From NCBI GenBank assembly GCA_033026295.1, contig CM065169.1, forward strand, positions 5,466,932 to 5,530,931: a stretch of DNA of 64,000 bases, read 5' to 3'. This DNA is from Channa striata. Taxonomy: Eukaryota; Chordata; Actinopteri; Anabantiformes; Channidae. The notes beneath the pieces were generated by a model. It did not search any database. It was not told the DNA's origin and worked only from the letters and a program-made list of their open reading frames with translations. Position numbers and translations under genes: made by a program. Each line of letters begins with the position of its first letter. The first letter of the stretch is position 1. This document shows, piece by piece, positions 32,145 through 44,384 of the stretch.

Positions 32145-32945
32145 ATTCTGGGGGTCATCACTGATGACCAACTGAGCTTCACTGAACACATCGCTTCAGT
32201 CTCCAGGTCGTGTAGATTTGCTCTCCACAACATCAGAAAGATCAGACCCTAACCTCTCTGAGTACACGACCCAAGTCATCGTGCAGGCTTTGATCATATC
32301 TCGTCTTAATTACTGCAATGCACTGCTGATGTGGTTACCGGCATGCACGACCAAACCCCTGCAGGTGATTCAAAATGCGGCAGCATGCCTTATTTTTAAC
32401 CAGCCAAAAAGGACTCATGTCACTCCGCTCTTCTCTGCACTGGCTTCATGTGGCTGCAAGGATTAAGTTCAAAGCTCTTTCTCTTTCCTAATCTCAATCA
32501 TTCAGGTCAACTCTACAGCTCCTTAAACTCAGTCATTCAGGTCCACAATCCCTCCCGTCCATGACGTCTGGTAGTCCCAGCACCACACAGAAGACACCAA
32601 GGAAAACTCTTCAGCTCAGTGATCCCACAATGGTGGAATGAGCTGTGGGCGCTGAGCGTGCACACTAACTACATTCAAAACACTGCTGAAAACAGAATTC
32701 TTCTGTATCTTCTGTATCCTTTGCACAAAAAAAAAAAACTTCCTGCTTTTTCTTGTACTTGGATCTAATAAAACAGAAACACTTCTTTGCCAGCACTTTA
32801 CTTTGATGAAGTATTAAGTATAAGTAATTCTCCTTAACTTAGATTTTTTTGCTTGCCTGTGCCTCACTTGTAAGTCACTTTGGATAAAAGTGTCTGCCAA
32901 ATGCATAAATCTAAATGTAAATGCAAATCTACGTAAATGCAGCCG
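32145..32945 (+). mobile_element. L2 (Maui-like) LINE, 5'-truncated
   Basis: Encodes the C-terminal RT region LGVITDDQLSFTEHIASVSR, SCRFALHNIRKIRP, VIVQALIISRLNYCNALLMW and LPACTTKPLQVIQNAAACLI with stops and frameshifts. The 3' UTR ends in cttgtaagtcactttggata then aaagtgtctgccaaatgcat and degenerate TAAATG repeats, typical of fish L2/Maui elements. It is a different family from the tail-TTGAA copies. Confidence 0.82.
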
Positions 32946-33956
32946 ACAGTAGCACGTAACCCATATATGTTTCAGTGAGGTTTTACGCCAAACATGTGTA
33001 TAGTATTCCACTATATTTAAAGTGGGTCAAATACCTTTTAAAAGAAAAAGCAGTTGTCAGTAAACAAAGCATCAATAATAAAAACTTGGCCTGTATTTGA
33101 ATTTTTTTTTTTTTTTTTCTTCACATACAAACTCCCCTGATTTCTTCAAACCAACTCCCCTAATTTCCAGCAGTCATATACCTTCTTCTGGACAGTATTG
33201 GATGTCTGATAAATTTCAGTTCACTGAGGCAGAATGGCTGTTGTGAATAGCTGATTTCATAAACCTGCAAATCATCCATGACACAACTGTAACTCCAGAC
33301 AGCTACACTCCACAATTTTACGCCAAACATGTGTATATATTAATCTGATGGGGAAGGGAGAAAAATTTTAAATAAGTTCCACAACTAACATCTGGATGAA
33401 TGGGCTCCTGCATTGGCAGAGTGTGCCCATTTCAATTCAGATTTATGGTAACACTACAGTTCTGGCTTTGGCTGTGTGATTGAGTAATGTGAGTCTTATT
33501 TATTTGCTCGCCCTTAAAAGTGGCTACATGCTGCCTGCCAAATCTAAAGCCTCTCACTCTGTCCTCCAAAATGAAAAACTAAAATCTCTCATTTACTGTA
33601 CAAAAGTCAGACACTTTAGGAGAAGTACCTTTGACAGCAGTGACAGCTTGAGATTTTTCATTGGTAAGTCTCTACAAGCTTCTCACACCTGGATTTATCC
33701 CTAGCTACTCACACAGTTTAGTTGTGGCTGTTAGCTTCAGGTTATTGTCATGCTGAAAGGCTGACCCACTCTCTGAAAGGTGTTTTTTTTAAGAACCTCA
33801 GTCTATTTGACCCTTCTGAATATATGTATATTCCTGGCCTCTATTGATGTTGTTATTAAAGCATGTTCCTGTGCTGCCATGATTAGTGTGTCTGTGCTCT
33901 CTTCCAGTTCAGCTTTGTTCAGCCACTTTTTTGGCTTTCAGCTTTGTTGGTTGAAA

Positions 33957-34026
33957 ATAAATGGTAAATGTTCTGCACGTATATAGCACTCTTCTTCCTT
34001 ATCCCAAAAGCACCATTCACCCATAT
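33957..34026 (-). mobile_element. SINE family 1 tail fragment
   Basis: The sequence aaatggtaaatgttctgcac then gtatatagcactcttcttcc and accattcacccat matches the 3' part of the SINE at 2754-3056. Confidence 0.6.
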
Positions 34027-34225
34027 GTACACAATACGGCCTGCACTCACTGGGATTAACTATGTTAAAGTTTAATGTCCTAGGGTGGTTGGCTACCTCT
34101 TGAACTATAGTAGCCCATGCTTGGAACTGTTTGCCCTTTCCTGATGGTTGCAAAAAAAACCCTTCACTTAGCTTTTGGGTTTTGCTGCCTGAGGTGTTTA
34201 CTGAACATGTCATCACTCAAAACTG

Positions 34226-34400
34226 TGATGCAGTAGAGCGGTGGTCCCGAAATCTACAGTTGTTAGTTCAATCATTGGCTCCTCCAGTCACATGTTGAGG
34301 TGTCTTTGAGCAAGACCCTGAACCCCCACTTAGTTGCTCCTGGTGAGTGTTGGCCAGCTGCGCAGCAGCTACCCCACCGGTATATGAGTGTGTGTGTGAC
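34226..34400 (+). mobile_element. SINE family 1, 3'-truncated copy
   Basis: Plus-strand copy reading gtagagcggtggtcccgaaa, gttcaatcattggctcctcc, gtctttgagcaagaccctga and gttggccagctgcgcagcag. It corresponds to the body of the SINE at 2754-3056 and ends at a short GT run. The tRNA-like head is partly lost. Confidence 0.7.
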
Positions 34401-35513
34401 CATCTTCCTAATGGCTCATACATAGATCTTTGTTTTTTTCATTTTAGATAGTAGCTTGATGCTCACTAGAGCTCAGCCTCGTTCCTTCTGCGTTTACAGT
34501 TTCAGGTTACTGGATTTGGGGTGAAATACTTCTAGTAATGAGGTGCTGTAGCTTTGATTTCTGAAAAAGTTAAATGCTGGTTCTAACAGAAATGTGTCAT
34601 TTGCTGTGATGTATCTTTTGTATCACACAAAGTGTTAATGTTCAAAGTCTGAGGATTTTCCAGTCTCACTAAAGGCCTCAAATGCTGCCAAACCACATTC
34701 CTCCAGCAGCTGCCATTTCTTACATCTGCTCTATTGACGTGGTTTCACTTGACTGTAGTGAAGAATGTATTTAGCTTTTCTGTGATGAAATATTACACTG
34801 AGACAGCAGGCCTTACTCTTCTCTGTGTCATAATTGTGATCATGTGTAACATGGATAATATGTTATGCATGATGTGGCTTCCATGTTACTCTTCACTCTG
34901 CTGTGGCTGGTGGAAATGCTGTCTGCCCTCACAGGACCTGAAACCACATCCTAATGTGGATAGTAAGACCTAAATACTGAAAGCTCACCAACTGGAAAGG
35001 CTCTGGAATTAAAGTTTGACCCCTAGCAAAAAGATTTACCTGTTTACATGTTTAAAACCAGTTAAAAGATAGAAAAGTAGAAAAACATTTATGTATAGTA
35101 ACCCAAATTTATTATAATTAAAATGTCAAAAATAATGCATCACCTGTGACAACGTTTGATTGAGAGTATTTGTATTTCTTTTTGGAAAATACTATTATTG
35201 CTGCATCAGCAATATATGTAGAAATAGATTAAATGAATAAATAAAAGCATATAAAAGGAAAGCAAGAAAGGAGCAATAGGTTTTTTCAGACTTTTGAACA
35301 ACTTCAGAATGAAACTACCTCTGCACATTTATTACCTATTAATATTTAACAATTAAATAGATTTTTTTTTTTGACAAAGTACAAAAACAGCTATGCAGCT
35401 GCAAGCTGCAATGCAATGCACTTTTTAAACCTGTTATTCATGGCAGCATCATGTTTTTGTCCATGCTGACCTCTGTCCGTTCAAAAGCGAAAAGCAAATA
35501 TCTCTGTGCTGTA

Positions 35514-35870
35514 CCCTGTCCTCAGGTCTCCCCAGATTTGGTGCTGTGTGTCCTCCAGTGTGCAGCTACTGGTCCTACTAACCTGCCCAATGTTTTGTTG
35601 TTGCTTTTGTTGCTCTGTTCTTTTCTCTCTCCACTTTCCACTCAGCCCAACCGGTCAAGGCAGATGAGCGCCCACCCTGAGCCTGGTTCTGCTGGAGGTT
35701 TCTTCCGTTAAAGGGAGTTTTTCCTCTCCACTGTTGCCTATGGCTTGCTCAAGAGGGATTTGTTGGGTTTTCTTTAAATGTTTGTATAGTCTTGACTTTA
35801 TTATGTAAAGTGCCTTGAGATGACCTTGTTGTAAATTGGCGCTATATAAATAAAGTTGAATTGAATTGAA
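35514..35870 (+). mobile_element. L2-like LINE family A, 5'-truncated copy
   Basis: Reads ccctgtcctcaggtctcccc then agatttggtgctgtgtgtcc, through the shared ccctgagcctggttctgctg block to the tail gcgctatataaataaagttg plus aattgaattgaa. About 355 bp, nearly the same extent as the copy at 9311-9672. Confidence 0.87.
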
Positions 35871-36721
35871 TTGGATCTGCATCACGGTGGGTTTCCACAC
35901 TGCAGTTTATATATTTCACTAAAAATGGTCAAAGAAGTTATTATATTTTTTATTGTTTTATTATTGACCATTCTACAATCACTTGTAAGTGATGCAATAC
36001 AATGCTCTTTTTTTTTGGTCGTTAGTTTTTTGCTGGGCCTGTGAATGTGGATGAGAGAATGAACTTCTCTCTTGCAAGATAATAAAACCCTTGAAATACA
36101 TCCTGGATGCAAGCTTCTTTATTGACTACACTCGAGGTGTCTGGACCATTAGTTGTCAAGATAGATTTTTTCCAAGACACAAACCTAACACTTTCTGTAC
36201 ATATTGCAAACCTTGCAACGTTCTACCTCAACAACCTGGTGCATCAGAAAAAATCTAACACTTAAGTGTATAACTGAGGAACATCCACACATGGAACAGG
36301 CAGTCCTACTGGAGAGCAGAGTGGCTCAGCTGGTAACACCACAGGATTTGAAAACAACAATTATGCAGTCACGACATATGTGCGTCCATAAGTCCTATTT
36401 TGCGTGAGCAACTGTCAAAACCCAAAGTTCATTCACAGGAGCTAAAATAAGACTGCAAGAGAGGTTTTCTCCAATTCAGAAATTATGCTATTTTGTACTG
36501 AAATATTTCAACCATCATGACCATGGCCCTCTTTTGCTGTTACACATCCAGCACATCCTTAGTTTAGCCTAACTAAGCCTTTTTCTATTCTAAGCCGTAG
36601 ATGAGTGCTTCTCAGGCTTTATATATATTTGAGCCTTTAAAATGGAGGATGTAAGAGGTGTCACTCTGTAACAACTCTGACCAACCAATGTGAACTCAGC
36701 AATTTTGTGGTTCCAGCGACA

Positions 36722-37850
36722 ATTCAATTCAACTTTATTTATATAGCGCCAATTTACAACAAGGTCATCTCAGGGCACTTTACATAATAAAGTCAAGACT
36801 ATACAAACAGGTAGAGAAAACCCAACAAATCCCCCTTGAGCAAGCCATAGGCAACAGTGGAGAGGAAAAACTCCCTTTAACGGAAGAAACCTCCAGCAGA
36901 ACCAGGCTCAGGGAGGACGGCCATCTGCCTTGACCGGTTGGGCAGAGTGGAAAGTGGAGAGAGAAAAGAACAGAGCAACAAAAGCAACAACAAAACATTG
37001 AGCAGGTTAATAGGACCAGTAGCTGCACACTGGAGGACACACAGCGCCAAATCCGGGGACACCTGTGGACAGGGAGAGAGAGAGGGGGAAAGAGAGGGAG
37101 AGAGACGACTACGGGACAAAGAAGACACAGAGTTAATGTCATACAGTGGTGACATTATAGATGTGGGGTGAGAGGAGAGAATGAAGAGAAGAGGAAGTGG
37201 CACAGTGCAGAGTCCCCAGCAGTCTAAGCCTATAGCAGCATGACTATAACCAACTATAAGCTTTATCAAAAGGAAGGTTTTGAGCCTAGTCTTAAAAATA
37301 GGGAGGGTGTCTGCTTCCCGAATCTGGACTGGGAGCTGGTTCCACAGGAGAGGAGCTTGATAGCTAAAGGCTCTGCCTCCCATTCTATTTTTGGAAATTC
37401 TGGGAACCACAAGTAGGCCTGCATTTTGGGACCGAAGTGGTCTAGTAGGATGATATGGTACTAAGAGATCTTTTAAATATGATGGGGCTTGGCCGTTTAA
37501 AGCTTTATAGGTAAGAAGAAGGGTTTTAAATTCTATTCTGCATTTAATTGGAAGCCAATGGAGAGAAGCTAATGAAGGTGAAATATGATCTCTCTTACCA
37601 ATCCCAGTCAGTAATCTTGCTGCAGCATTTTGGATTAATTGGAGGCTTTCAAATCCTGGTCAAAAATGACTCCAAGATTCCTTGCAGTACTACTGGGGGC
37701 AAGAGTTATGTCGTCTAAAGTAGCGATATGGTTAGAAAACATGTCTCTTAGACTATTAGGCCCAAATACAATAACTTCAGTTTTATCTGAGTTTAGAAGA
37801 AGAAAATTATACGTCATCCAGTCCCTTATATCTTTAACAATGAGATGTCT
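36722..37850 (-). mobile_element. L2-like LINE family A, internally deleted longer copy
   Basis: Reverse copy starting at the tail (caattcaactttatttatat). On the minus strand it encodes MVPRISKNRMGGRAFSYQAP, LLWNQLPVQIREADTLPIF and an RT piece NFLLLNSDKTEVIVFGPNSL with an internal deletion near 37650. Not functional. Confidence 0.87.
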
Positions 37851-37913
37851 TCTCTGTTAAAACAATTGTTTTATCTTATATAAGTTTGAACAGTTCTCTT
37901 AGAGTTTCACGTT

Positions 37914-37993
37914 TAAAATTGTGTTCATATCATGAATAAATGAAGCTTCAGTGTAAAATTGTATTCATATCCTGAATAAATGAAGCTTCAGTG
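37914..37993 (+). repeat. 40-bp tandem duplication
   Basis: Two adjacent 40-bp units (37914-37953 and 37954-37993), each taaaattgt.ttcatatc.tg then aataaatgaagcttcagtg, differing at about two or three positions. Confidence 0.9.
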
Positions 37994-38199
37994 TTATTTG
38001 TGTCCTGTATCCCACAAAAACAGTTGTATAAACACAATGATACTCTGGTACACTTTCAGCTAGAGATACTTTAGTTTGTTGCTTATTCTTTACTGAAAAC
38101 TAATTTATTAAATTATAAAATTTTTAAAAAACACAAATTGCCACAATAACTAATTTACAGTAAGGACAAGGTTTTGATTGTTGTTTCTTAGACTAAACA

Positions 38200-38730
38200 A
38201 ACAATTGGAGAAAACCCAACAAATCCCACAGAGAGGGAGAGAGACGACTACGGGACAAAGAAGACACAGAGTTAATGTCTCATTACATTGCTTAAACTAT
38301 AAGCTTTATCGAAGAGGAAGGTTTTGAGCCTAGTCTTAAAAGTAGAGAGGGTGTCTGCTTCCCGAATCTGGACTGGGAGCTGGTTCCACAGGAGAGAAGC
38401 TTGATAGCTAAAGGCTCTGCCACCCATTCTATTTTGGGAAATTCTGGGAACCATAAGTAGGCCTGCATTTTGGGACCAAAGTGGTCTAGTAGGATGATAT
38501 GGTACTAGGAGATCTTTTAGATATGATGGAGCTTGACCGTTTAGAGCTTTATTATATTTTATATTTACCAAACCCAGTCAGCAATCTTGCTGCAGCATTT
38601 TGGATTAATTGGAGGCTTTTTAGAGAGTTACTGGGGCAGCCTGAAAGTAGAGAATTACAGTAGTCCAATCTAGAAGTAACAAATGCACGAACCAGTTTTT
38701 CAGCATGACTTTGAGAGAGGATGCTCCAAT
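38200..38730 (-). mobile_element. L2-like LINE family A, deleted copy
   Basis: On the minus strand it encodes NKALNGQAPSYLKDLLVPYH, PTRPLWSQNAGLLMVPRIS and LLWNQLPVQIREADTLSTF, flanked by deleted segments. The extreme 3' tail is missing. It lies just downstream of the copy at 36722-37850 in the same orientation, so one older insertion broken by deletion and rearrangement is possible. Confidence 0.82.
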
Positions 38731-41700
38731 TCTTAAAGAGAGTGATATGAAATTTGTAATTGATATGAAGGAATCTTCAGATGTATGTTTTTGGCAGATT
38801 TGGTTCAGTTATTTGTTACGTGTCAGTGGCTTCTGGACTTTAAGTAAGCAAAAAAGAAGCTACTTGTAGAGAAGAAGTCAAGATCATAAGTTATAAGTCA
38901 GGAAAATACATGACTTGGAAATAAGGGTCACCTGTTCTATTGACCAATAGAACTGTTTGTTCTATTGACAGTTCAAGAGGGTAGGGACTAAAAACCTATA
39001 TGAGCAATAGTGTTGGAAATTGATTGGGATTATCCTAGAGTAAACAATCAAGGAAAGCCACTATCTACATGGTGGGCTTGTTTAGAGGATGGAGAAAACT
39101 GGGAAACCAGAGACATGAGACCTGTTATCTTTACAGGGTGTTGTGGTAAGAATGTGAGTTGGATTATGTCACTGGAAGAGGATGTTTTTTTTGTGGTTGG
39201 AGTTTGTGTAAGTTGAGTGTATGGTTGATAAAAACACATGAATGAAAATTAGACCCATTCATGTTATAAAAACTGTGTCTCCCTTTCTATGAGAACAGTT
39301 TATCCTTTCCCACTGCACTCAGGTCAGAATAATGTGCATGCCTCCACAGCTATGTGCAATTTAACCTTTTTGTTTAAAACTGACATGTGTTACATCTCCC
39401 CCATTTAAGTTTCAGACTAACAAACAAAGTGAGCTGATGTCCACCTGGAATAACACCCAGCATGTCTTAATTTGTCCAAAACATGGCTTTAACATGCCAT
39501 TCTGTGTAAGCACAATACTCTCACTCTTGTTTCTGGTGATTTCTCAAGAAGTTTATTATGAGAAATGAGGGCAGGAAATATTTTGTAACTGTCTAACTGT
39601 AACTGAAATGTTATTTAACAAGGAAGATATTCAGAAACGAACTTACAGCAGAACTGAATCCAGAGGAAAAGCTCAAAACATGGCTTTAATACACAAAGAC
39701 AAAACCCATCATATTTCAATAAATGGATACTGTAAACAAATATCTTTTCGAAAAGCAAAAACTGTATTTCGGAAAAGGAGGGGTCTAATCTCACAGCTTA
39801 GATAAAAAGTTTTGTCCTTATGCATTTCTGCATATTTATTATTAATATTAAATATTAATTAATATATAAAGTGTTTGCAAGAACAAATTCAGAATCAATA
39901 GTTATTAACGTTGTCAGCAAAATACATAGTGTAATTTCTCTTCTTTCTCTTCAAGGTTTCCTGGTGTCTTCCAGTGGAGGATTCCACTATCATGCAAAGT
40001 CACACTCATCTACGGATGTGCCCTTCAGGGACAATATACCTACTTGTTGTACATAATTTGTAAAATAATAACACTTTTCTGAGCCTTAGTTTCCCCATGT
40101 GTTTATCTTTGGTTCACACAGTGTCCATGATCTGAACTGTGATCTGCATGCATCACCTCTTCAAACACCCATGAAGATGCAGCTGATCTAAAACAGCCTC
40201 AGTCTTCCAATGATTGCAAGGCCAGACCACGTTTTTAATCAGTCAGTTTTTTTAGGAATCTTACAATTAGGCATAGAATTTTTCTAATGTTTGTGTCTAA
40301 GGTCCAGGAATAAGAAAGAGACCCTGGCTTTAATAAATAGCAGCTACTTTGAACAGCCTTCACAGCAAGGTAACTAATTATTTCAGTATGCCACAGGAAT
40401 CATATTTCCTCATCAAATGGGAAATGATTTTCAGAGCATCTGCATTCTTGGATTTCATTCTGTGTGGTTTCTCCTGCTGCCGTTGAAGTTGAATATCTGG
40501 CAGACTAAATGGCCAAGGTGAAGTCTGGAATCTGTAAAGTTGCAGGCTGTTCCAAGCAAGAATCTCCACTTGTCTTTCTCCTGTGAGATAACCATGCAGT
40601 TCAATGGCTGCTTTCAAATCTTTCAGCAGCACAGAGAGGAGGCATGGGCAAAAAAAAGAAGGAAGAAGCTATAGGCAGCATGGAATAACACTTAGTTCTT
40701 CAATGGAAAATGTGGCTCAGTGAAGGCGGAGTTTGGCTGGCACAGCACAGTAACAGATGAGAGGTCAAAAAAACTGATTATTAAAACGGATTATTTGTGG
40801 ATATGTCAGTGAGCCATCTCACAGTCCCCAAGGCCCTAGTCTGACATGTAAAGGCAGATGATCTACAGATAAAATAGCTAGGCATCTTGTTTGGTGTGTA
40901 ATGCTCCACATGTTTCAGCATTTCCTGCAACCAGTTTGGGCACAGCTGCTGTCAACACCTTTGTTCCTATATCTCAAATCACTTTTTACAGTATTGCTTT
41001 CTTTTCTTTGGTATCAACATCTTTGGCTGATTTTGTCTGAGCTCAGGCTCAGGATGGCATTTGGCATACAGGACAGTTAGGAAGTGTAAGACATAAATTC
41101 TGTCTCTCTTCTCCTTCCTGAGGTACCAGACTCTGGACAATGACGTTCTTGTCTACCTAGGCTGTCTTTGGATCCAAATCACACAAATCCACATCATGAC
41201 AGCAAACACAGTTAAGCCAAGTTCTATGCTATACCTTTATTCAAAGTCATTTACTGTATCTCTTGCTGCTGCTGCCCTCTTGAATGACTGGGAGTTATAA
41301 TGTGATCTGATTCTAGAGCAAAATGGTAGCAAAATACACAGAAGACGGCAAACTCTGAGGCTCAAACCTCAAAAATGGTATGTGGCTGACGTGGCTCTCT
41401 GTTGTATACATTCATTTCTTCCTATGGTTTGCCATGTGTGGCTTTTAAAAACCACCCTGATAGCCCAAGCCCAATTAAATAATCATAATCATTAAGTTAA
41501 ATGACTGATAATATCTCCAAAACTGCTATATTAATATTGTTTGCACTTGTTTGTTCAATAAGTCTCAATTATTTTGATCTATGACAGCAGTGAATCTACT
41601 GCTATTTCAGCAACACCTTCATCAAATGTCTTTCGAGTTCAGTGAATGTATTAACGTCATTGTTGTATTTGTGACTTCTTAAATGCACCTACAAAAACAT

Positions 41701-43380
41701 GTTAATTTATATAAACAAGAACATGCATTCCATTTAGGTTTATTCATTGCTTTGACCAAGTAAGTTTTTATAAAAGGCACTTTACATGAGAGCAAAATGG
41801 ACAATACAGGGAGATATGCATTTAGTCATTGGATTGAAAATCCAGTCTCTATCAAAACAAACAAAACATATGAGTTTATATAACTTAAAAATAAAAATGG
41901 TCACCTTTTTTTTTTTACAAAGTCTCAAATAATAATTTATAGGCTTTAAAATACCATTCTCTATTACTCACCATGGTCATAAAAACAGGATTTGTACTGC
42001 AGAAACACATGTACAGCACCACAGACTTGGCTGTAGAAACCCCTTTCTTTGTACTGATTTAGAGAGTGACTGCAGGTACAAACAACAAAGACTGCTTTGT
42101 TGCCACTGAAGCCTCCTCTCTGTGTCTCTCTGTCTTTTCCCAGCAAATAGGTATTATGTGAGATGTGTGAGTCTGGAATGCTCCTGAGGTTTAATGGTGT
42201 GATTAGAAACTCAAGACGTGAGCCTAGCACTACCCCGCAGATACCCCGTCTGGATCAGGTGTATAAAAAACACATGTGGAAGCCCCGAGCCTCCACTGCA
42301 TAAGCAAATAGTGCCTTGGGATTGGCTAGTGGGATCAATTTCATTATACTTCCATAGGCACACTTACAGGAAAAACGTAAGCTTGTCCTTCATTTCTTCT
42401 ACTTCTTATCACCTGTATGTGATTAGAAGGACTCTAAGTGCAGTTTGTATTTAAGGCTCCGCACATAAAAAAGTCTTTTTGTGTAGCTTCACTATTTCCA
42501 AGGGTCCTTGGCCATAAGTAGTCTGGGTTTGTAGGACATAAAAATTGCACAGTTTAATAAGTGTGCATTTTGACACACAAAAACAGTACCTTAAAGATAT
42601 ACAAACAATTAAAAAGTCAGCATGAAGAGCCAACTTAAGTTCCTCCTAGAAGTCACCCAATTTGTGAACTTGGCACTGGTCACAAATGTATTTACCATCT
42701 CTGCCGTAAGTACTTTGTATAAAAAATATTCTTTCCATTGGATGACAACAGAAGCTCACAATGAAGGATGAACATTGATAAAAACAAAATGATTAAACTA
42801 ACTATATAAACTGACAGTAACAAAGACATAATACTGAAATGTAATTTTGAAGATGAGGAAAAACAATGCCCTCTGGTTTCCTGTAAACAGCATTCTGAAT
42901 ATGAAGCTTAACAACCGAGAGGATCAAAACACTAACATGTTCTGATTACAAAGGTGACAAGGCAACACTGTCCACATAACACAATGATAATGCTAAGAAA
43001 AAACATCCCTTTTCATTCCTGTATTCTTCCATGGAATAATCTGTAGTAAACGCCTAATCCTGCCTGTGGATCTACACCTATGTAACTGTGGGGGTGAACG
43101 TGACTTTATTTGAGTTCAACTGTCTATTTTTGCACGTTTCAACAAGTAAAAGTCACAATACGAAAGAAATCCTTCATTTGTTCATGAAATCCCAGGCTGT
43201 TATGTGGACAAGGTGGTGAACATTGGCTGCTTATCAATCTGCAAGTCATGTAACTGATCTACTTATCCAGCAGTTATTGTTGGCCTGCCGCAAAAGACAA
43301 GCTGACTGAGACAAAATAGTGCTCAGCTTATGTTAAAAATGAAGACTCCAGTCAAAACACGAACAATGCCTTTAGAGGAT
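38731..43380. other. Intergenic region or distal mkx 3' UTR
   Basis: No exon or named mobile element recognised. Part of it may be mkx 3' UTR on the minus strand, since minus-strand AATAAA hexamers occur at 43105-43110, 41739-41744 and 41236-41241. The open frames here look like chance. Confidence 0.5.
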
Positions 43381-43630
43381 TAATGGTAAATGGTCTGCAC
43401 TTTTTTTTACTTTTTTTACTGGTTGGTACTCAACGCACTTTACACTGCTTATTTACCCATTCGCACACACATTCATACACCGATGGTGGAGCTGCTATGT
43501 GGCTGGCCAACACTCACCGGGAGCAACTAGGTGGGGATTCAGTGTCTTGCTCAAGGACACTTCAGGGATCGAACCAACAACTGAAGGAGTGGTGGAAGAC
43601 TATCTATCTACTACGCCACAGTCGATTAAT
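43381..43630 (-). mobile_element. SINE family 1 copy downstream of mkx
   Basis: The sequence taatggtaaatggtctgcac, catacaccgatggtggagct, ggccaacactcaccgggagc and cagtgtcttgctcaaggaca matches the SINE at 2754-3056. The head is degenerate (ctatctactacgccacagtc). It lies 0.55 kb beyond the mkx stop, possibly in the 3' UTR. Confidence 0.78.
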
Positions 43631-44093
43631 GCTGGGTATTTTCTCTATTTCTTCATTTTTGAGCTCATTAAGTTGTTAAGGCACAGGGTGTCAGGGGTAT
43701 TTTCATTCACAACACAAATCCAGAATCATGACATTCTAAAATATTACTTCATAAATTAAAAGAGGCACTTGTAGCATCTGTACTTTGCATTGACCACATT
43801 AAGTTAAATAATAAAGGCAGTTTGGCAAAATACACATTTAGCATAAAAGAAGAAAAATAAATTAATATTTAAAAAGTGTGTTGCTTTCGAAAAAAATGCT
43901 GTTAATTGATCACAACACTTGTCTGTTACACATCACCCAATAAGGACCAACAGAGTCTCTTTACTCTATTAGACATTAATAATAACTCAACGACTAAGTT
44001 CTCCTGGTTACTGCCCCTCCATCCTTAACAAATGTTATTAATTTTGTGATGATGATTGCTATCATTATTATTATTATTTCATTTCAATGCAAG

Positions 44094-44099
44094 TTTATT
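44094..44099 (-). terminator. mkx: Possible mkx poly(A) signal
   Basis: TTTATT on the plus strand (AATAAA on the minus) about 80 bp after the mkx stop. That 3' UTR would be unusually short for this gene. Other minus-strand hexamers at 43105-43110, 41739-41744 and 41236-41241 are equally possible. Confidence 0.3.
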
Positions 44100-44176
44100 T
44101 TGAATCTGGTGACCTTGTTGAAGCATGAATTTTTGCAGATGTGTATAGAAACATCTCTAGCTTTCATGTCTTCATC

Positions 44177-44384
44177 CTAATCCTTTTGTGCCAGTGGCAC
44201 TTTAACAGTCTTGATCTCTGCTATATGTGAGGACTTCTGGATGATGCAGCTGGTGGTCCCGGAGGTGGTGTCCTTTCCATGTGCCAAGTTTGTCAAGGCC
44301 ATGGCTGCGTTGATCTCCTTCCAATATGTCTCATCTTTGCAATTTATCTTCTCCTTCTGCACACTTCCGACCAGACTGCTGCCA
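44177..44384 (-). CDS. mkx: mkx last coding exon
   Basis: The acceptor gccgataatcag ends at 44385; alternative acceptors 6 and 9 nt downstream would keep the frame. It encodes NGSSLVGSVQKEKINCKDET, YWKEINAAMALTNLAHGKDT, TSGTTSCIIQKSSHIAEIKT and VKVPLAQKD, then TAG at 44179-44177. The YWKEINAAMALTNLA and IIQKSSHIAE blocks match human MKX almost exactly. Confidence 0.93.

Larger units (their letters stand above)
32946..35513. other. Intergenic region with SINE pieces
   Basis: Holds a T run (about 33101-33119), a SINE tail fragment (33957-34026) and a SINE head fragment (34226-34400). The rest is AT-rich sequence with no recognisable exon. Confidence 0.6.
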
